Assembly (NCBI RefSeq): GCF_024170165.1
Contig: NZ_JALJXP010000001.1
Span: 744,001 to 808,000, forward strand
Reading direction: 5' to 3'
Length of the DNA: 64,000 bases
From: Pseudomonas nitroreducens
GTDB taxonomy: Bacteria; Pseudomonadota; Gammaproteobacteria; Pseudomonadales; Pseudomonadaceae
Position 1 is the stretch's first letter. Every line of letters starts with the position of its first letter. The notes below the pieces were generated by a model that searched no databases, had not been told where the DNA came from, and worked only from the letters and a program-made list of their open reading frames with translations. Positions 45,632 through 56,519 of the stretch are shown piece by piece. The translations under genes were made by a program, and so were the position numbers.

Positions 45632-46444
45632 TCAGCGGGTCTGGCGCTGCTGTAACAGCAGGTTGCTGAAACCGTTGCTGGCCAGTTGTTTCTGCGCAGC
45701 GGAGGCCTTGGCGCGGTCGCCGTAGGGGCCGACCATGACGCGGTACCAGGTTTCGTCGCGCACGGTGCCGGACTCCACGCGGGCGTTCTGGCCCATCATG
45801 ATGATCTGCGCGCGCAGGTGGTCGGCGTCGGTCTGTTTGCGGAACGAGCCAGCCTGCAGGTAGTACTGGGTCGCGGCCACGGCCGGCGGTGGCGTCGGCT
45901 TGGCTGGCGCGGTATCGCTGGCCGGAGCCTGCGGCAGGGCCTGCTTCTGCGCGCTGGCGACCTGGGTCGCGGGCGGCGTGGCGGGCGTTGCCGGCTTGAC
46001 CACCGCGGGTGGCGGCGGGTTCTGCCCACTCAGCGCCGCCAGGGCGCGCTGGGTGTCGATCTTCTCGGCTTCTTCCTTGGTTGCGACCACGGTCGCCGGC
46101 TGCTGCGGCTTGGCCGGCGGCGGCACGGCTTCCGGCGGCACGGCGACTTCCGAGCCCGGCAGCAGGGTGTAGAAGTCGTACTTGGGCTTCACCCCGGTCG
46201 GCGCGGCCGGTTGCTGCGGCTGTACGGTGCCGGAGGGCTTGTTGGAGCCGACCACGGTCTTGGGCGCCTCCGGCTTCTCGCGTTTGACGTCGTTGCGACC
46301 CGGCTCCAGCTTCATCAGGAACATGATGAAGCCGCCGATGGCCAGGCCGGCGACCAGCCAGACCCAGCCGGGGACCGAAGTCTTCTTGGCCGGGGCCTGG
46401 TAGCGGCTGGCGCCGCGCTTGGGAGCGGGTTTCTTCTTCGCCAT
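45632..46444 (-). CDS. ftsN: FtsN-like SPOR-domain division protein
   Basis: A 270-aa bitopic protein. It has a basic cytoplasmic N-terminus (MAKKKPAPKRGASR), one membrane helix (about 27-44, VWLVAGLAIGGFIMFLM), a long Pro/Ala-rich periplasmic linker and a C-terminal SPOR domain (about 195-265, YYLQAGSFRKQTDADHLRAQ). The SPOR domain binds glycan strands lacking stem peptides at the septum. YDFYTLLPGSEV in the linker is typical of FtsN-type proteins. Gene order argS-ftsN-hslV-hslU, with priA nearby, parallels E. coli priA-cytR-ftsN-hslV-hslU and supports the name. Confidence 0.88.
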   Translation of the reverse strand: MAKKKPAPKRGASRYQAPAKKTSVPGWVWLVAGLAIGGFIMFLMKLEPGRNDVKREKPEAPKTVVGSNKPSGTVQPQQPAAPTGVKPKYDFYTLLPGSEVAVPPEAVPPPAKPQQPATVVATKEEAEKIDTQRALAALSGQNPPPPAVVKPATPATPPATQVASAQKQALPQAPASDTAPAKPTPPPAVAATQYYLQAGSFRKQTDADHLRAQIIMMGQNARVESGTVRDETWYRVMVGPYGDRAKASAAQKQLASNGFSNLLLQQRQTR

Positions 46445-46450
46445 GGGTGC

Positions 46451-48253
<1,803 letters not shown>

Positions 48254-48393
48254 TTATCCGTGGCCGGGCATGGCTTGCCAACCGCGGAGCGCTCCGAGTT
48301 CAGTCTCGCCGCTGTGCCATCTGTCGCGGCTGATGGAAGTCAATGTAGGACGGATGCGCAAGCCCGGAGGGTTTTATCCGTACGGTGCATCGG

Positions 48394-50613
48394 TCAGAAC
48401 AGGTCAATCGGGTCCACGTCCAGCGACCAGCGCACCTGGCGCCCGCTGGGCATGCCTTCGAGGGTCTGCAGCCAGGGCGTGAGCAGGCGGTGCAGTGGTG
48501 CACGGGCGGCGCTCATCAGCAGCAGCTGGGCGCGGTAACGGCCAGCGCGGCGTTCCATGGGAGCCGGCACCGGACCAAGGAGTTCCACTTCGTGGCCGAG
48601 CGTGGCCTGCAGGCGCTCGGCCTCGGCGCAGGCTTCGTCGAGGAAACCTTCGGCCTGCCCCGGCTTGTGCGCTTCGGCACGCAGCAGGGCGAGGTGCGAG
48701 AAGGGCGGCAGGCCGGCGGAGCGGCGCTCGGTGAGGGCCTGATCGGCGAAGGCGAAGTAGCCCTGCTCGGTGAGCTGCACCAGTAGCGGGTGGTCGGCCA
48801 GGTGGGTCTGGATCAGCACGCGGCCCGGTTCCTCGGCGCGCCCGGCGCGGCCGGCGACCTGGACGATCTGCTGGGCCATGCGCTCGCTGGCGCGGAAGTC
48901 GGCGGAGAACAGCCCGCCGTCGGCATCGAGAATCGCCACCAGGGTGACGCGCGGGAAATGGTGCCCCTTGGCGAGCATCTGCGTGCCCACCAGGATGCAC
49001 GGCTCGCCTTTATTGATAGTGGCGAACAGGTCGCGCATGGCGTGCTTGCGCGAGGTGCTGTCGCGGTCGATGCGCAGCACCGGGTAATCGGGGAAGAGGA
49101 TGCGCAGCCGCTCCTCCGCGCGCTCGGTGCCGGCCCCGACCGGGCGCAGGTCCACCGTGCCGCATTTCGGGCAGTTGCGCGGCGGCCGCTCGCGGTGATC
49201 GCAGTGGTGGCAGCGCAGCTCGCCGCTGCCCTGGTGCACGGTCATCCGCGCGTCGCAGCGCGGGCACTGGCTGATCCAGCCGCAGTCGTGGCACAGCAGG
49301 GTTGGGGCGAAGCCGCGGCGGTTCAGGTAGACCAGTACCTGCTGGCCGGCGGCCAGGGTTTCCTTGATCGAACGCTGCAGCGGCATGGAAATGCCCGAAT
49401 CCAGCGGCAGGCTCTTCACGTCCAGGCGGTGGAACTTCGGCTGGTGCGCGCCGCCGGCGCGCTGGGTCAGGCGCAGCAGGCCGTAGCGGCCGCTCTGGGC
49501 GTTGTGCAGGCTTTCCAGTGCGGGGGTGGCGGAGCCCAGCAGAATCGGCACGTTCTCCAGCCGCGCGCGCACCATGGCCAGGTCGCGGGCGTGGTAGCGC
49601 AGGCCTTCCTGCTGTTTATAGGAAGCGTCGTGCTCCTCGTCGATGATGATCAACCCCGGATTCTTCATGGGGGTGAACAGCGCCGAGCGGGTACCGATGA
49701 CGATGTCCGCCTCGCCGTCGCGGGCGGCCAGCCAGGCGTCGAGGCGCTCGCGATCGGTCAGCGCGGAGTGCAGCAGGGCGATGCGCGCGTTGAAGCGGCG
49801 CTCGAAGCGGCTCAGGGTCTGCGGGCCGAGGTTGATTTCGGGGATCAGCACCAGCGCCTGCTTACCGGCTTCCAGGGTCTCGCGGATCAGTTGCAGGTAG
49901 ACCTCGGTCTTGCCGCTGCCGGTGACGCCGGCCAGGAGGAAACTGTGGAAACTGCCGAAACCGGCGCGCACGGCCTCGAAGGCGGCACGTTGCTCGGCGT
50001 TCAGCGGCAGTTCCGCCTGCGCCAGCCACGGGCCGTGGTGCGGCGCCACGCTGTGTACGCGCACCTCCAGGGTGACCAGGCCCTTTTCCTGCAGCAGGTC
50101 GAGGCTGTCCTTGTTGATCTGCAACTGGCTCAGCAGGTCGTGGGCGACGCCGTGGGGGTGCTGTTTGAGGATCTTCAGCGTCTCGCGCTGGCGCGGTGCG
50201 CGGGCCAGGCGCGGGTCTTCCTCGCGTGCGCCGGGCTCGGCGTGCCAGAAACGCTGCTGGCGCGCCTCGGCCGGGTCGCCCTGGCGCAGCAGGTTGGGCA
50301 GCGCCCAGGAGAAGGTGTCGCCCAGGCTGTGCTGGTAGTACTGCGATGTCCAGCGGCAGAGTTCCAGCAGGTGCGCCGGCATCGGCGGTTCGCTGTCGAG
50401 CACCGCCAGGGCCGGGCGCAGCTTGTCCGCCGGGACCTCGGAGGTTTCCACCTTGTCCACCAGCACGCCGACCATCTCGCGGCGGCCGAATGGCACGCGC
50501 AGGCGCACGCCCGGCTGCAGGCGCGATGCATCGACCCCGCGCGGGGGCAGGTAGTCGAACAGGCGGCGCAGCGGCGAGGGCAGGGCGAGGCGCAGGATGG
50601 ACGGTGACGGCAC
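48394..50613 (-). CDS. priA: PriA, primosomal helicase
   Basis: A 739-aa 3'-to-5' superfamily 2 helicase that restarts collapsed replication forks. The N-terminal DNA-binding domain begins SILRLALPSPLRRLFDYLPP. Walker A is LLAGVTGSGKTEVYLQLIRE, and the DEAH-type box is IIIDEEHDASYKQQEG. Two zinc knuckles lie in the insertion, LLCHDCGWISQCPRCDARMT and LRCHHCDHRERPPRNCPKCG. The GTG at 50613 gives exactly the PAO1 length; upstream ATG/TTG choices add 14-16 residues without homology. Divergent from rpmE. Confidence 0.95.
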   Translation of the reverse strand: MPSPSILRLALPSPLRRLFDYLPPRGVDASRLQPGVRLRVPFGRREMVGVLVDKVETSEVPADKLRPALAVLDSEPPMPAHLLELCRWTSQYYQHSLGDTFSWALPNLLRQGDPAEARQQRFWHAEPGAREEDPRLARAPRQRETLKILKQHPHGVAHDLLSQLQINKDSLDLLQEKGLVTLEVRVHSVAPHHGPWLAQAELPLNAEQRAAFEAVRAGFGSFHSFLLAGVTGSGKTEVYLQLIRETLEAGKQALVLIPEINLGPQTLSRFERRFNARIALLHSALTDRERLDAWLAARDGEADIVIGTRSALFTPMKNPGLIIIDEEHDASYKQQEGLRYHARDLAMVRARLENVPILLGSATPALESLHNAQSGRYGLLRLTQRAGGAHQPKFHRLDVKSLPLDSGISMPLQRSIKETLAAGQQVLVYLNRRGFAPTLLCHDCGWISQCPRCDARMTVHQGSGELRCHHCDHRERPPRNCPKCGTVDLRPVGAGTERAEERLRILFPDYPVLRIDRDSTSRKHAMRDLFATINKGEPCILVGTQMLAKGHHFPRVTLVAILDADGGLFSADFRASERMAQQIVQVAGRAGRAEEPGRVLIQTHLADHPLLVQLTEQGYFAFADQALTERRSAGLPPFSHLALLRAEAHKPGQAEGFLDEACAEAERLQATLGHEVELLGPVPAPMERRAGRYRAQLLLMSAARAPLHRLLTPWLQTLEGMPSGRQVRWSLDVDPIDLF

Positions 50614-50685
50614 GCGACGGATTCCGGGGCGGCGGGAAGCGTCGGATGGTAGCATGGGCAATGCGACGGTCGGTCATGCCTGATC

Positions 50686-50713
50686 TTGCGTTGAAAGCGT
50701 TCTCTGGTATGAT
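50686..50713 (+). promoter_or_regulatory. Sigma-70 promoter of rpmE
   Basis: TTGCGT (50686-50691) and TATGAT (50708-50713) are 16 bp apart in the divergent priA-rpmE gap, giving a leader of about 110 nt. Confidence 0.6.
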
Positions 50714-50830
50714 CCACGCCCTTAATTTCCGTGCGGTGCCCGGTAAAAGATCCCGCCCGCGGTCCTCGATGACCGTGGCTCGGCTTCTGCCAGAGACTGG
50801 GTGGCGGCACACCACCGAGAGGAAGAGACC

Positions 50831-51046
50831 ATGAAACCGGAAATCCATCCCGCGTACGAAGACATCGAAGCTACCTGCAGCTGTGGCAACGTGATCAAGA
50901 CCCGTTCCACCCTGTGCAAGGGCATTCACCTGGACGTCTGCTCCGAGTGCCACCCCTTCTACACCGGTAAGCAGAAAGTTCTGGACACCGGCGGCCGTAT
51001 CGACCGCTTCAACCAGCGCTTCGCCATGTTCGGCGGCAAGAAGTAA
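50831..51046 (+). CDS. rpmE: RpmE, ribosomal protein L31 (zinc-binding form)
   Basis: A 71-aa 50S subunit protein. The zinc-ribbon Cys pairs are present (TCSCGN near 16-20 and [11 protein letters not shown] near 36-46), so this is the C+ paralogue used when zinc is sufficient. The start [16 protein letters not shown] matches the family; the frame is open 10 codons upstream without similarity. An intrinsic terminator follows, but it lies inside the next gene. Confidence 0.97.
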   Translation: MKPEIHPAYEDIEATCSCGNVIKTRSTLCKGIHLDVCSECHPFYTGKQKVLDTGGRIDRFNQRFAMFGGKK

Positions 51047-51071
51047 GATCGATTTCCGGGAAAGGCCCACG

Positions 51072-51875
51072 ATGGTTTTTCACGGTAATTCGAAAAAGGC
51101 GTCCCTCGTGGGCGCCTTTTTTATGGCTGTCCTTTTTTCCCTGGACGCCAGCGCCGCTGCCTGCCCGAAGCCCTCGGCGACTGAAACGGTGCGCGTGGCA
51201 CGGGTGGTGGACGGCGATACGCTGAAGCTGGCCGACGGCCGCAGCGTCCGCCTGATCGGCGTCAACGCCCCGGAACTGGCCCACCGCGGCCGCTCCGAAG
51301 AGCCCTTCGCGGTGGCTGCCCAGCGCCGCCTGCAGGAGCTGGTGGCAGCCAATGACGGCGAGGTCGGCCTGGTCACCGGCCCGCAGGGCAAGGACAAGTA
51401 CGGTCGCACCCTGGCGCATACCTACGACGTCCACGGCAACAACCTCGAATCCCGCCTGCTCGCCGAGGGCCTGGGCTACCTTGTAGCTATCGCCCCCAAC
51501 ACCGACCTCACCGCCTGCCAGCAGGCTGCCGAGCAGAAGGCCCGCAGCGCCGGGCTCGGACTGTGGAAGCGTTCTCCGGTGCAAACGGCGGAACAACTTC
51601 ACGAAAGCGGATTCGCCGTGGTTCGCGGGCGGGTCGAGCAGGTACAACGCAATCGCGGCGGCCTGTGGATCGATCTCGATGGGCCGCTGGTGCTGCGGAT
51701 CGAGGCGAGACTCGTGAAGCGCTTCGACGATGCAACCCTGCGCGATCTCAAGGGTCGACAGATAGAGGCGCGCGGCTGGGTCATCGACCGCGCCGAGCGT
51801 GGTGGCGTGAAACCCGGACAGGCGCGCTGGATGCTGCCTGTGACCGACCCGGCGATGATGGAGGTATTGCCATGA
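51072..51875 (+). CDS. Exported thermonuclease-family nuclease
   Basis: A 267-aa staphylococcal-nuclease-like protein. The signal peptide (SKKASLVGAFFMAVLFSLDA, cleavage near residue 30) predicts export. The catalytic region reads ARVVDGDTLKLADGRSVRLI, GVNAPELAHRGRSEE and GKDKYGRTLAHTY, supplying the metal Asp and the Arg/Glu set of the family. The C-terminal 100 residues form an additional OB-like domain. The ATG at 51072 has AAAGG 6 nt upstream and supplies the basic signal region; the ATG at 51123 would remove it. The rpmE terminator lies in codons 8-17. Its stop overlaps the protease gene as ATGA. Confidence 0.88.
   Translation: MVFHGNSKKASLVGAFFMAVLFSLDASAAACPKPSATETVRVARVVDGDTLKLADGRSVRLIGVNAPELAHRGRSEEPFAVAAQRRLQELVAANDGEVGLVTGPQGKDKYGRTLAHTYDVHGNNLESRLLAEGLGYLVAIAPNTDLTACQQAAEQKARSAGLGLWKRSPVQTAEQLHESGFAVVRGRVEQVQRNRGGLWIDLDGPLVLRIEARLVKRFDDATLRDLKGRQIEARGWVIDRAERGGVKPGQARWMLPVTDPAMMEVLP
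51093..51122 (+). terminator. rpmE terminator inside the nuclease coding start
   Basis: An A5/T6-flanked stem, AAAAAGGCGTCC with GGGCGCCTTTTT (one G-T pair), loop CTCGT, then a run of six T. It lies 46 nt past the rpmE stop and within the first 17 codons of the nuclease gene. Confidence 0.8.
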
Positions 51876-53323
51876 GCTTGCGCTCGTTCGGAATCCTGAC
51901 CCTGCTGGCGCTGCTGGGCGTCCTCGGCGGCTGCGCCACCAACCCGGCCACCGGCAAGTCTGACTTCGTGATGATGAGCGAGCAGAGCGAGCTGGAGATG
52001 GGGCAGAAGTACAGCCAGCAGATCGCCCAGCAGTATCCGCGCTATGAAGACGGCAAGCTGCAGGCCTATGTCCAGCAGGTCGGCGAGCGGGTTGCCCGCG
52101 CCAGCGACCGGCCGAACCTGCAATATCACTTCACGGTCATCGACACCCCGGATATCAACGCCTTCGCCCTGCCCGGCGGCTACATCTATATCCACCGCGG
52201 GCTGATGGCCTACCTGGGCTCCGAAGCCGAGCTGGCCGCCGTGCTCGGTCACGAAGTCGGCCATGTCACCGCCCGCCACAGTGTGCGCCAGCAGAGCCAG
52301 TCCAGCGCCTGGAGCATCCTCGGCCAGGCCGTGGCCATCGGCACCGGCGTCGGGGCGGCGGCGGACCTCACCAACGTGCTCGGCACCGCCTTCGTGCGTG
52401 GCTATGGCCGCGACATGGAGCTGGAGGCCGACGGCCTGGGCGCCAAGTACCTGGCCCGCGCCGGCTACGACCCGACCGCCATGATCCAGGTGGTGCGGGT
52501 GCTGAAGAACCAGGAGGATTTCGCCCGTGACGAGGCCGCGCGCAAGGGCCAGGCCGCCCAGCCGGTCGGCTACCACGGCTTGTTCGACACCCACCCGGAC
52601 AACGACCAGCGTCTCAAGCAGGTCATCGGCCCCGCCCAGACCCTGGCCGCCAACAGCCAGCACGAGATCGGCGCCGAGCGCTACCTGAAGGCCATCGACG
52701 GCATGCCTTTCGGCGACTCCGCCGCCAGCGGCGTGCGCCGTGGGCAGAGCTTCTACCACTCGGAGCTGGACTTCACCCTGACCTACCCGTCGGGCTGGGG
52801 CATCCTCAACCAGCCGACCGCGCTGGTGGGTTACACCGCCGACCAGCAGGCCTACATCGGCATGAAGCTGGTGCCCCGCGACGGCCAGCTGACTCCGGCG
52901 GAATACCTGCGCAAGGGCGCTGGTGGGCGGTTATCGAACGAAGAAAGCTTCCAGCAGGCCGGGCTCGACGTCGCCACCGGCGTAGTGCCCGGTTCGCTGG
53001 CGCGCCGCGCCGCGGTGATCTACCAGAAGGACCACGCCTTCCTGTTCATCGGTGTGGTCAAAGGTCGCGCCTCGCTGGAAAGCGAGGACGACCACTTCAT
53101 GCAGGTCATCCGCAGCTTCCGGCCGATGCGTGCGGACGAGCAGAAGTTCGCACAACCGCGCCGGATCGCCGTTATTCAGGTCAAATCCGGGCAGACTGTC
53201 GAGCAGTTCGCGAAGGCCGAATCCGGTCCGGAATCTGACTCGATTAATCGTATACGTTTGTTGAATGACTTGTATCCAACTGGTCAGCCAAAAGCGGGTG
53301 ACTGGCTGAAAGTCGTACGCTAG
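51872..53323 (+). CDS. M48-family metalloprotease lipoprotein
   Basis: A 483-aa zinc protease. The lipoprotein signal ends LLGVLGGC, with Cys at about 22. The M48 active site is HEVGH (127-131) in ELAAVLGHEVGHVTARHSVR; the third ligand is Glu185 in DMELEADGLGAKYLARAGYD. This is the BepA/LoiP-like type acting on outer-membrane proteins. Residues 280-420 are an extra beta-rich domain, and the C-terminus (VKSGQTVEQFAKAES ... AGDWLKVV) resembles a LysM-like cell-wall module. The ATG overlaps the nuclease stop by 4 nt, so both are coupled. Confidence 0.9.
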   Translation: MSLRSFGILTLLALLGVLGGCATNPATGKSDFVMMSEQSELEMGQKYSQQIAQQYPRYEDGKLQAYVQQVGERVARASDRPNLQYHFTVIDTPDINAFALPGGYIYIHRGLMAYLGSEAELAAVLGHEVGHVTARHSVRQQSQSSAWSILGQAVAIGTGVGAAADLTNVLGTAFVRGYGRDMELEADGLGAKYLARAGYDPTAMIQVVRVLKNQEDFARDEAARKGQAAQPVGYHGLFDTHPDNDQRLKQVIGPAQTLAANSQHEIGAERYLKAIDGMPFGDSAASGVRRGQSFYHSELDFTLTYPSGWGILNQPTALVGYTADQQAYIGMKLVPRDGQLTPAEYLRKGAGGRLSNEESFQQAGLDVATGVVPGSLARRAAVIYQKDHAFLFIGVVKGRASLESEDDHFMQVIRSFRPMRADEQKFAQPRRIAVIQVKSGQTVEQFAKAESGPESDSINRIRLLNDLYPTGQPKAGDWLKVVR

Positions 53324-53426
53324 AGGTCTTGACAGCAGGGGCTTGGGCTACCTTGGCAGGTGCGGGGTTTGTGCGTATGCTCGGGCCCCCGTCTGTCCAA
53401 CAAGCAACAAAAGCGGAAGTGCCCAA

Positions 53427-54695
53427 ATGTCTGATCTCAAGACCGCTGCCCTCGAATATCACGCCCAACCCCGCCCCGGTAAACTGAGCGTCGAGCTGAC
53501 CAAGCCGACCGCCACCGCCCGCGACCTGTCGCTGGCGTACAGCCCGGGCGTCGCCGAGCCGGTGCGCGAAATCGCGCGTGATCCGGAACTGGCCTTCAAG
53601 TACACCGGCAAGGGCAACCTGGTCGCGGTCATTTCCGACGGCACCGCCATTCTCGGCCTGGGCAACCTCGGCCCGCTGGCCTCCAAACCGGTCATGGAAG
53701 GCAAGGGCGTGCTGTTCAAGCGCTTCGCCGGTGTCGACGTGTTCGACATCGAAGTCGACGCCGAGAGCCCGCAGGCCTTCATCGATACCGTCAAGCGCAT
53801 CTCCATCACCTTCGGCGGCATCAACCTGGAAGACATCAAGGCGCCTGAGTGCTTCGAGATCGAGCGCGCGCTGATCGAACAGTGCGACATCCCGGTGTTC
53901 CACGATGACCAGCACGGTACCGCCATCGTCACCGCGGCCGGCATGCTCAACGCCCTGGAAATCGCCGGCAAGAAGCTGGAAACCGCGAAGATCGTCTGCC
54001 TGGGCGCTGGCGCTGCCGCCATCTCCTGCATGAAGCTGCTGGTGAGCATGGGTGGCAAGGTCGAGAACATCTACATGATCGACCGCCAGGGCGTGATCCA
54101 CGCCGGCCGCAACGACCTGAACCAGTACAAGGCCGTGTTCGCCACCGAGACCGACAAGCGCACCCTGGCTGACGCCCTGGAAGGCGCCGACGTATTCGTC
54201 GGCCTGTCCGGCGCCAACCTGCTGAGCCCGGAAGACCTCAAGCGCATGGCGCCGAACCCGATCGTCTTCGCCTGCTCCAACCCGGACCCGGAAATCAAGC
54301 CGGAACTGGCCCACGCCACCCGCGACGACGTGATCATGGCCACCGGCCGTTCGGACTACCCGAACCAGGTCAACAACGTACTGGGCTTCCCCTTCATCTT
54401 CCGCGGCGCCCTGGACGTGCGTGCCACCCGCATCAACGAAGAGATGAAGATCGCTGCCGCCCTGGCCCTGCGTGACCTGGCCAAGCTGCCGGTACCCAAG
54501 GACGTGTGCGACGCCTACGGCGTGAGCGCCATCGAGTTCGGCCGCGAGTACATCATTCCGAAGCCGATGGACAAGCGCCTGATCACCGTCGTTTCCGACG
54601 CGGTGGCCAAGGCCGCCATCGAGACCGGCGTGGCGACCCTGCCGTATCCGAAGCACTACCCGCTGCAGTCGGTGGAAGACGTCTTCAAAGGCTGA
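53427..54695 (+). CDS. maeB: Malic enzyme, NAD(P)-dependent
   Basis: A 422-aa short-form malic enzyme oxidatively decarboxylating malate to pyruvate. Characteristic parts are SLAYSPGVAEPVREIARDPE, the malate site with VPVFHDDQHGT-like IPVFHDDQHGTAIVTAAGML, the nucleotide fold IVCLGAGAAAISCMKLL and SNPDPEIKPELAHATRDDVI. It lacks the phosphotransacetylase-like C-terminal domain of E. coli MaeB (759 aa), so the symbol is approximate. The ATG at 53427 follows GCGGAAG; 28 upstream codons are not family-like. Strong terminator downstream. Confidence 0.93.
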   Translation: MSDLKTAALEYHAQPRPGKLSVELTKPTATARDLSLAYSPGVAEPVREIARDPELAFKYTGKGNLVAVISDGTAILGLGNLGPLASKPVMEGKGVLFKRFAGVDVFDIEVDAESPQAFIDTVKRISITFGGINLEDIKAPECFEIERALIEQCDIPVFHDDQHGTAIVTAAGMLNALEIAGKKLETAKIVCLGAGAAAISCMKLLVSMGGKVENIYMIDRQGVIHAGRNDLNQYKAVFATETDKRTLADALEGADVFVGLSGANLLSPEDLKRMAPNPIVFACSNPDPEIKPELAHATRDDVIMATGRSDYPNQVNNVLGFPFIFRGALDVRATRINEEMKIAAALALRDLAKLPVPKDVCDAYGVSAIEFGREYIIPKPMDKRLITVVSDAVAKAAIETGVATLPYPKHYPLQSVEDVFKG

Positions 54696-54712
54696 TTCCG
54701 TCTGACTCGAAG

Positions 54713-54735
54713 AACCCCGCCTCGGCGGGGTTTTT
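54713..54735 (+). terminator. Terminator of the malic enzyme gene
   Basis: Stem AACCCCGC / GCGGGGTT with loop CTCG, followed by TTTCTTTT, 18 nt past the stop. Confidence 0.92.
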
Positions 54736-54875
54736 CTTTTTCCGCTGAAGGAAACGAAGAGTTACCGATTAATGACTGAAGGCAGGAGCCTTCAGAATGT
54801 ACCGGACTATCCTTCCCCGCTCATGCATTGACGCGTCCGCTGACCTGGAGCGGGCCGGGCGCATGGGGGAGCATC

Positions 54876-55649
54876 ATGAATCGGACTTTGCTGGCAGTCG
54901 CCACCCTGGCGGCCAGCGCCGCGCTCATCGGTTGCGCAGGGGCACCGCAAATGAGCTGGGACAGGGTAGGGGATTCGGCGCAGCGCGCGGTCACCAGTGC
55001 GGACGTCTGGGCCCCGGTGGCCGGCGCGGCTGTGATCGCCGCGGGTGGCTGGGACCACCAGTGGCAGAAGTCGGCGAGCAACCACGACTGGTTCTTCGGC
55101 GGCGATGCCAACCAGGCGGCCGACCGCATGCTCAACCTCGCCACCGGCCTGAGCGTGGTGACTGCCCTGGTGGCTTCGCCCAAGGACGTGAGCAGCGAGG
55201 AGAAGTGGAGCTGGCGCGGGCGCAACCTGGCGCTGCTGACGGCGGACCGCTACGCCGTGACCGGCTTCGTCGAGGAGGCCAAGGAATGGTCAGGGCGCGA
55301 GCGGCCGGACGAGATTCCCGACGACTCCTTCCCGTCCAAGCACACCGCCGTGACGGCCGTGCACACCAGTTTCACCCGTCGCAACCTGGACTACATCGAC
55401 ATGGACCCGACCTGGCGCTACACCGCCAAGGCCGGGCTCTACACGCTCGACGGGCTGACCGCGCTGTCGCGCGTGGAAGGTGACAAGCACTACCCCACGG
55501 ATGTGCTGGTGGGGATGGCGGTGGGCAATTTCTTCGCCAATTTCACCTACAACCTGTTCCTCGAGGGCCCGGAGAGCCAGCGCTACAACGTGACCGTGGT
55601 GCCGGAAACCGGCGGCGGCATGAGCCTGCGCGCAGCGATGCTGTTCTGA
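54876..55649 (+). CDS. PAP2-superfamily phosphatase-like lipoprotein
   Basis: A 257-aa lipoprotein (lipobox AALIGC, Cys20) with the three-part PAP2 acid-phosphatase signature. The parts are KEWSGRERPDE (K-x6-RP, about 144), SFPSKHTAVTAVHTSF (PSGH position, Lys for Gly) and LSRVEGDKHYPTDVLVG (SR-x5-H-x3-D, about 212). The catalytic His pair and Arg are therefore present, and it may act on lipid or nucleotide phosphates in the periplasm. The ATG at 54876 follows GGGGGAG. The gene is not part of the PAO1 neighbourhood of malic enzyme as I recall it, so it may sit at a rearrangement edge. Confidence 0.85.
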   Translation: MNRTLLAVATLAASAALIGCAGAPQMSWDRVGDSAQRAVTSADVWAPVAGAAVIAAGGWDHQWQKSASNHDWFFGGDANQAADRMLNLATGLSVVTALVASPKDVSSEEKWSWRGRNLALLTADRYAVTGFVEEAKEWSGRERPDEIPDDSFPSKHTAVTAVHTSFTRRNLDYIDMDPTWRYTAKAGLYTLDGLTALSRVEGDKHYPTDVLVGMAVGNFFANFTYNLFLEGPESQRYNVTVVPETGGGMSLRAAMLF

Positions 55650-55711
55650 GGTTGGCGCGACGCCGTGGGCAGCGTCTAGTCTTGAAAGCTTCTCCCTGGA
55701 CGACAACCCCG

Positions 55712-56446
55712 ATGCCGTTGCGCCTGCTGTTGATCCTCTTGATCCTGTGCGGTACCAGCGCGGTGCGGGCCGGGGAAGTGCTGCGCATCGCGGCGGACCG
55801 CTGGCCGCCCTATGCGGACCGCCAGTTGCCCGGCAACGGTGTGGCGGTGCATCTGGTGCAGGCGGCACTCAAGCGTGCCGGGTACGCCAGCGAGTACATC
55901 GAGGTGCCCTGGCCGCGTGTGCTGCACGGCGTGGCCAACGGCGAGTACGATCTGGTGGCGGATGCCTGGTACTCGCCGGAGCGGGAATCCTTCGCGGTGT
56001 ACTCCGAGCCCTACCTGGTCAACCGCGTCCGCCTGATCAAGCGCCAGGGCTCGCCCATCACCTTTGCCAGGCTGGCCGACCTCTACCCTTACCGCATCGC
56101 CATGGTGCGCGGGTACGCCTATTCCGAGGCGTTCAACAACGATCCGAAACTGCAGCGGGTGCCGGTGTTCAGCTTCGTCAACGCGGCGCTGATGCTGCAG
56201 GCCGGGCGGGTGGACCTGACGCTGGAAGACGAGATCACCGCGCGGGTGCACTTCAATGGCGACCTCGCCGAACTCAAGGGTCAACTGGAATTCCTGCCGC
56301 TGCCGCTGACCGAGAACGGCCTGCATATCCTGGTCGGCCGGCACAACCCGCATCATGCCGAGATAGTCGCGGCGTTCGACAAGGCGATCCGTGAGATGCA
56401 TGAGGATGGCAGCTACGACGAACTGATGCGCGAGTACGGACTGTAG
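55712..56446 (+). CDS. Small periplasmic solute-binding protein (SBP_bac_3-like)
   Basis: A 244-aa exported protein of the amino-acid-binding family 3 type. The signal peptide is MPLRLLLILLILCGTSAVRA. The mature part follows the fold: GEVLRIAADRWPPYADRQLP, GVAVHLVQAALKRAGYASEY, NGEYDLVADAWYSPER, and AIREMHEDGSYDELMREYGL at the end. No permease or ATPase gene is adjacent, so it is an orphan binding protein; orphan members can also serve as sensor ligands or have degraded roles. The ATG at 55712 is preferred because the signal starts there; the ribosome-binding site is weak. Confidence 0.85.
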   Translation: MPLRLLLILLILCGTSAVRAGEVLRIAADRWPPYADRQLPGNGVAVHLVQAALKRAGYASEYIEVPWPRVLHGVANGEYDLVADAWYSPERESFAVYSEPYLVNRVRLIKRQGSPITFARLADLYPYRIAMVRGYAYSEAFNNDPKLQRVPVFSFVNAALMLQAGRVDLTLEDEITARVHFNGDLAELKGQLEFLPLPLTENGLHILVGRHNPHHAEIVAAFDKAIREMHEDGSYDELMREYGL

Positions 56447-56464
56447 CGGGCGTTGCGTTTCCTT

Positions 56465-56492
56465 GTAGGAGCGGGCCGTGCCCGCGATCGCG
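56465..56492. repeat. REP unit after the solute-binding protein gene
   Basis: GTAGGAGCGGGCCGTGCCCG followed by CGATCGCG, the same type as at 42823-42878, in the 73-bp convergent gap before the FUSC gene. Confidence 0.7.
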
Positions 56493-56519
56493 CAAATGGC
56501 CCGCGCCTGCAGGTTGGCG

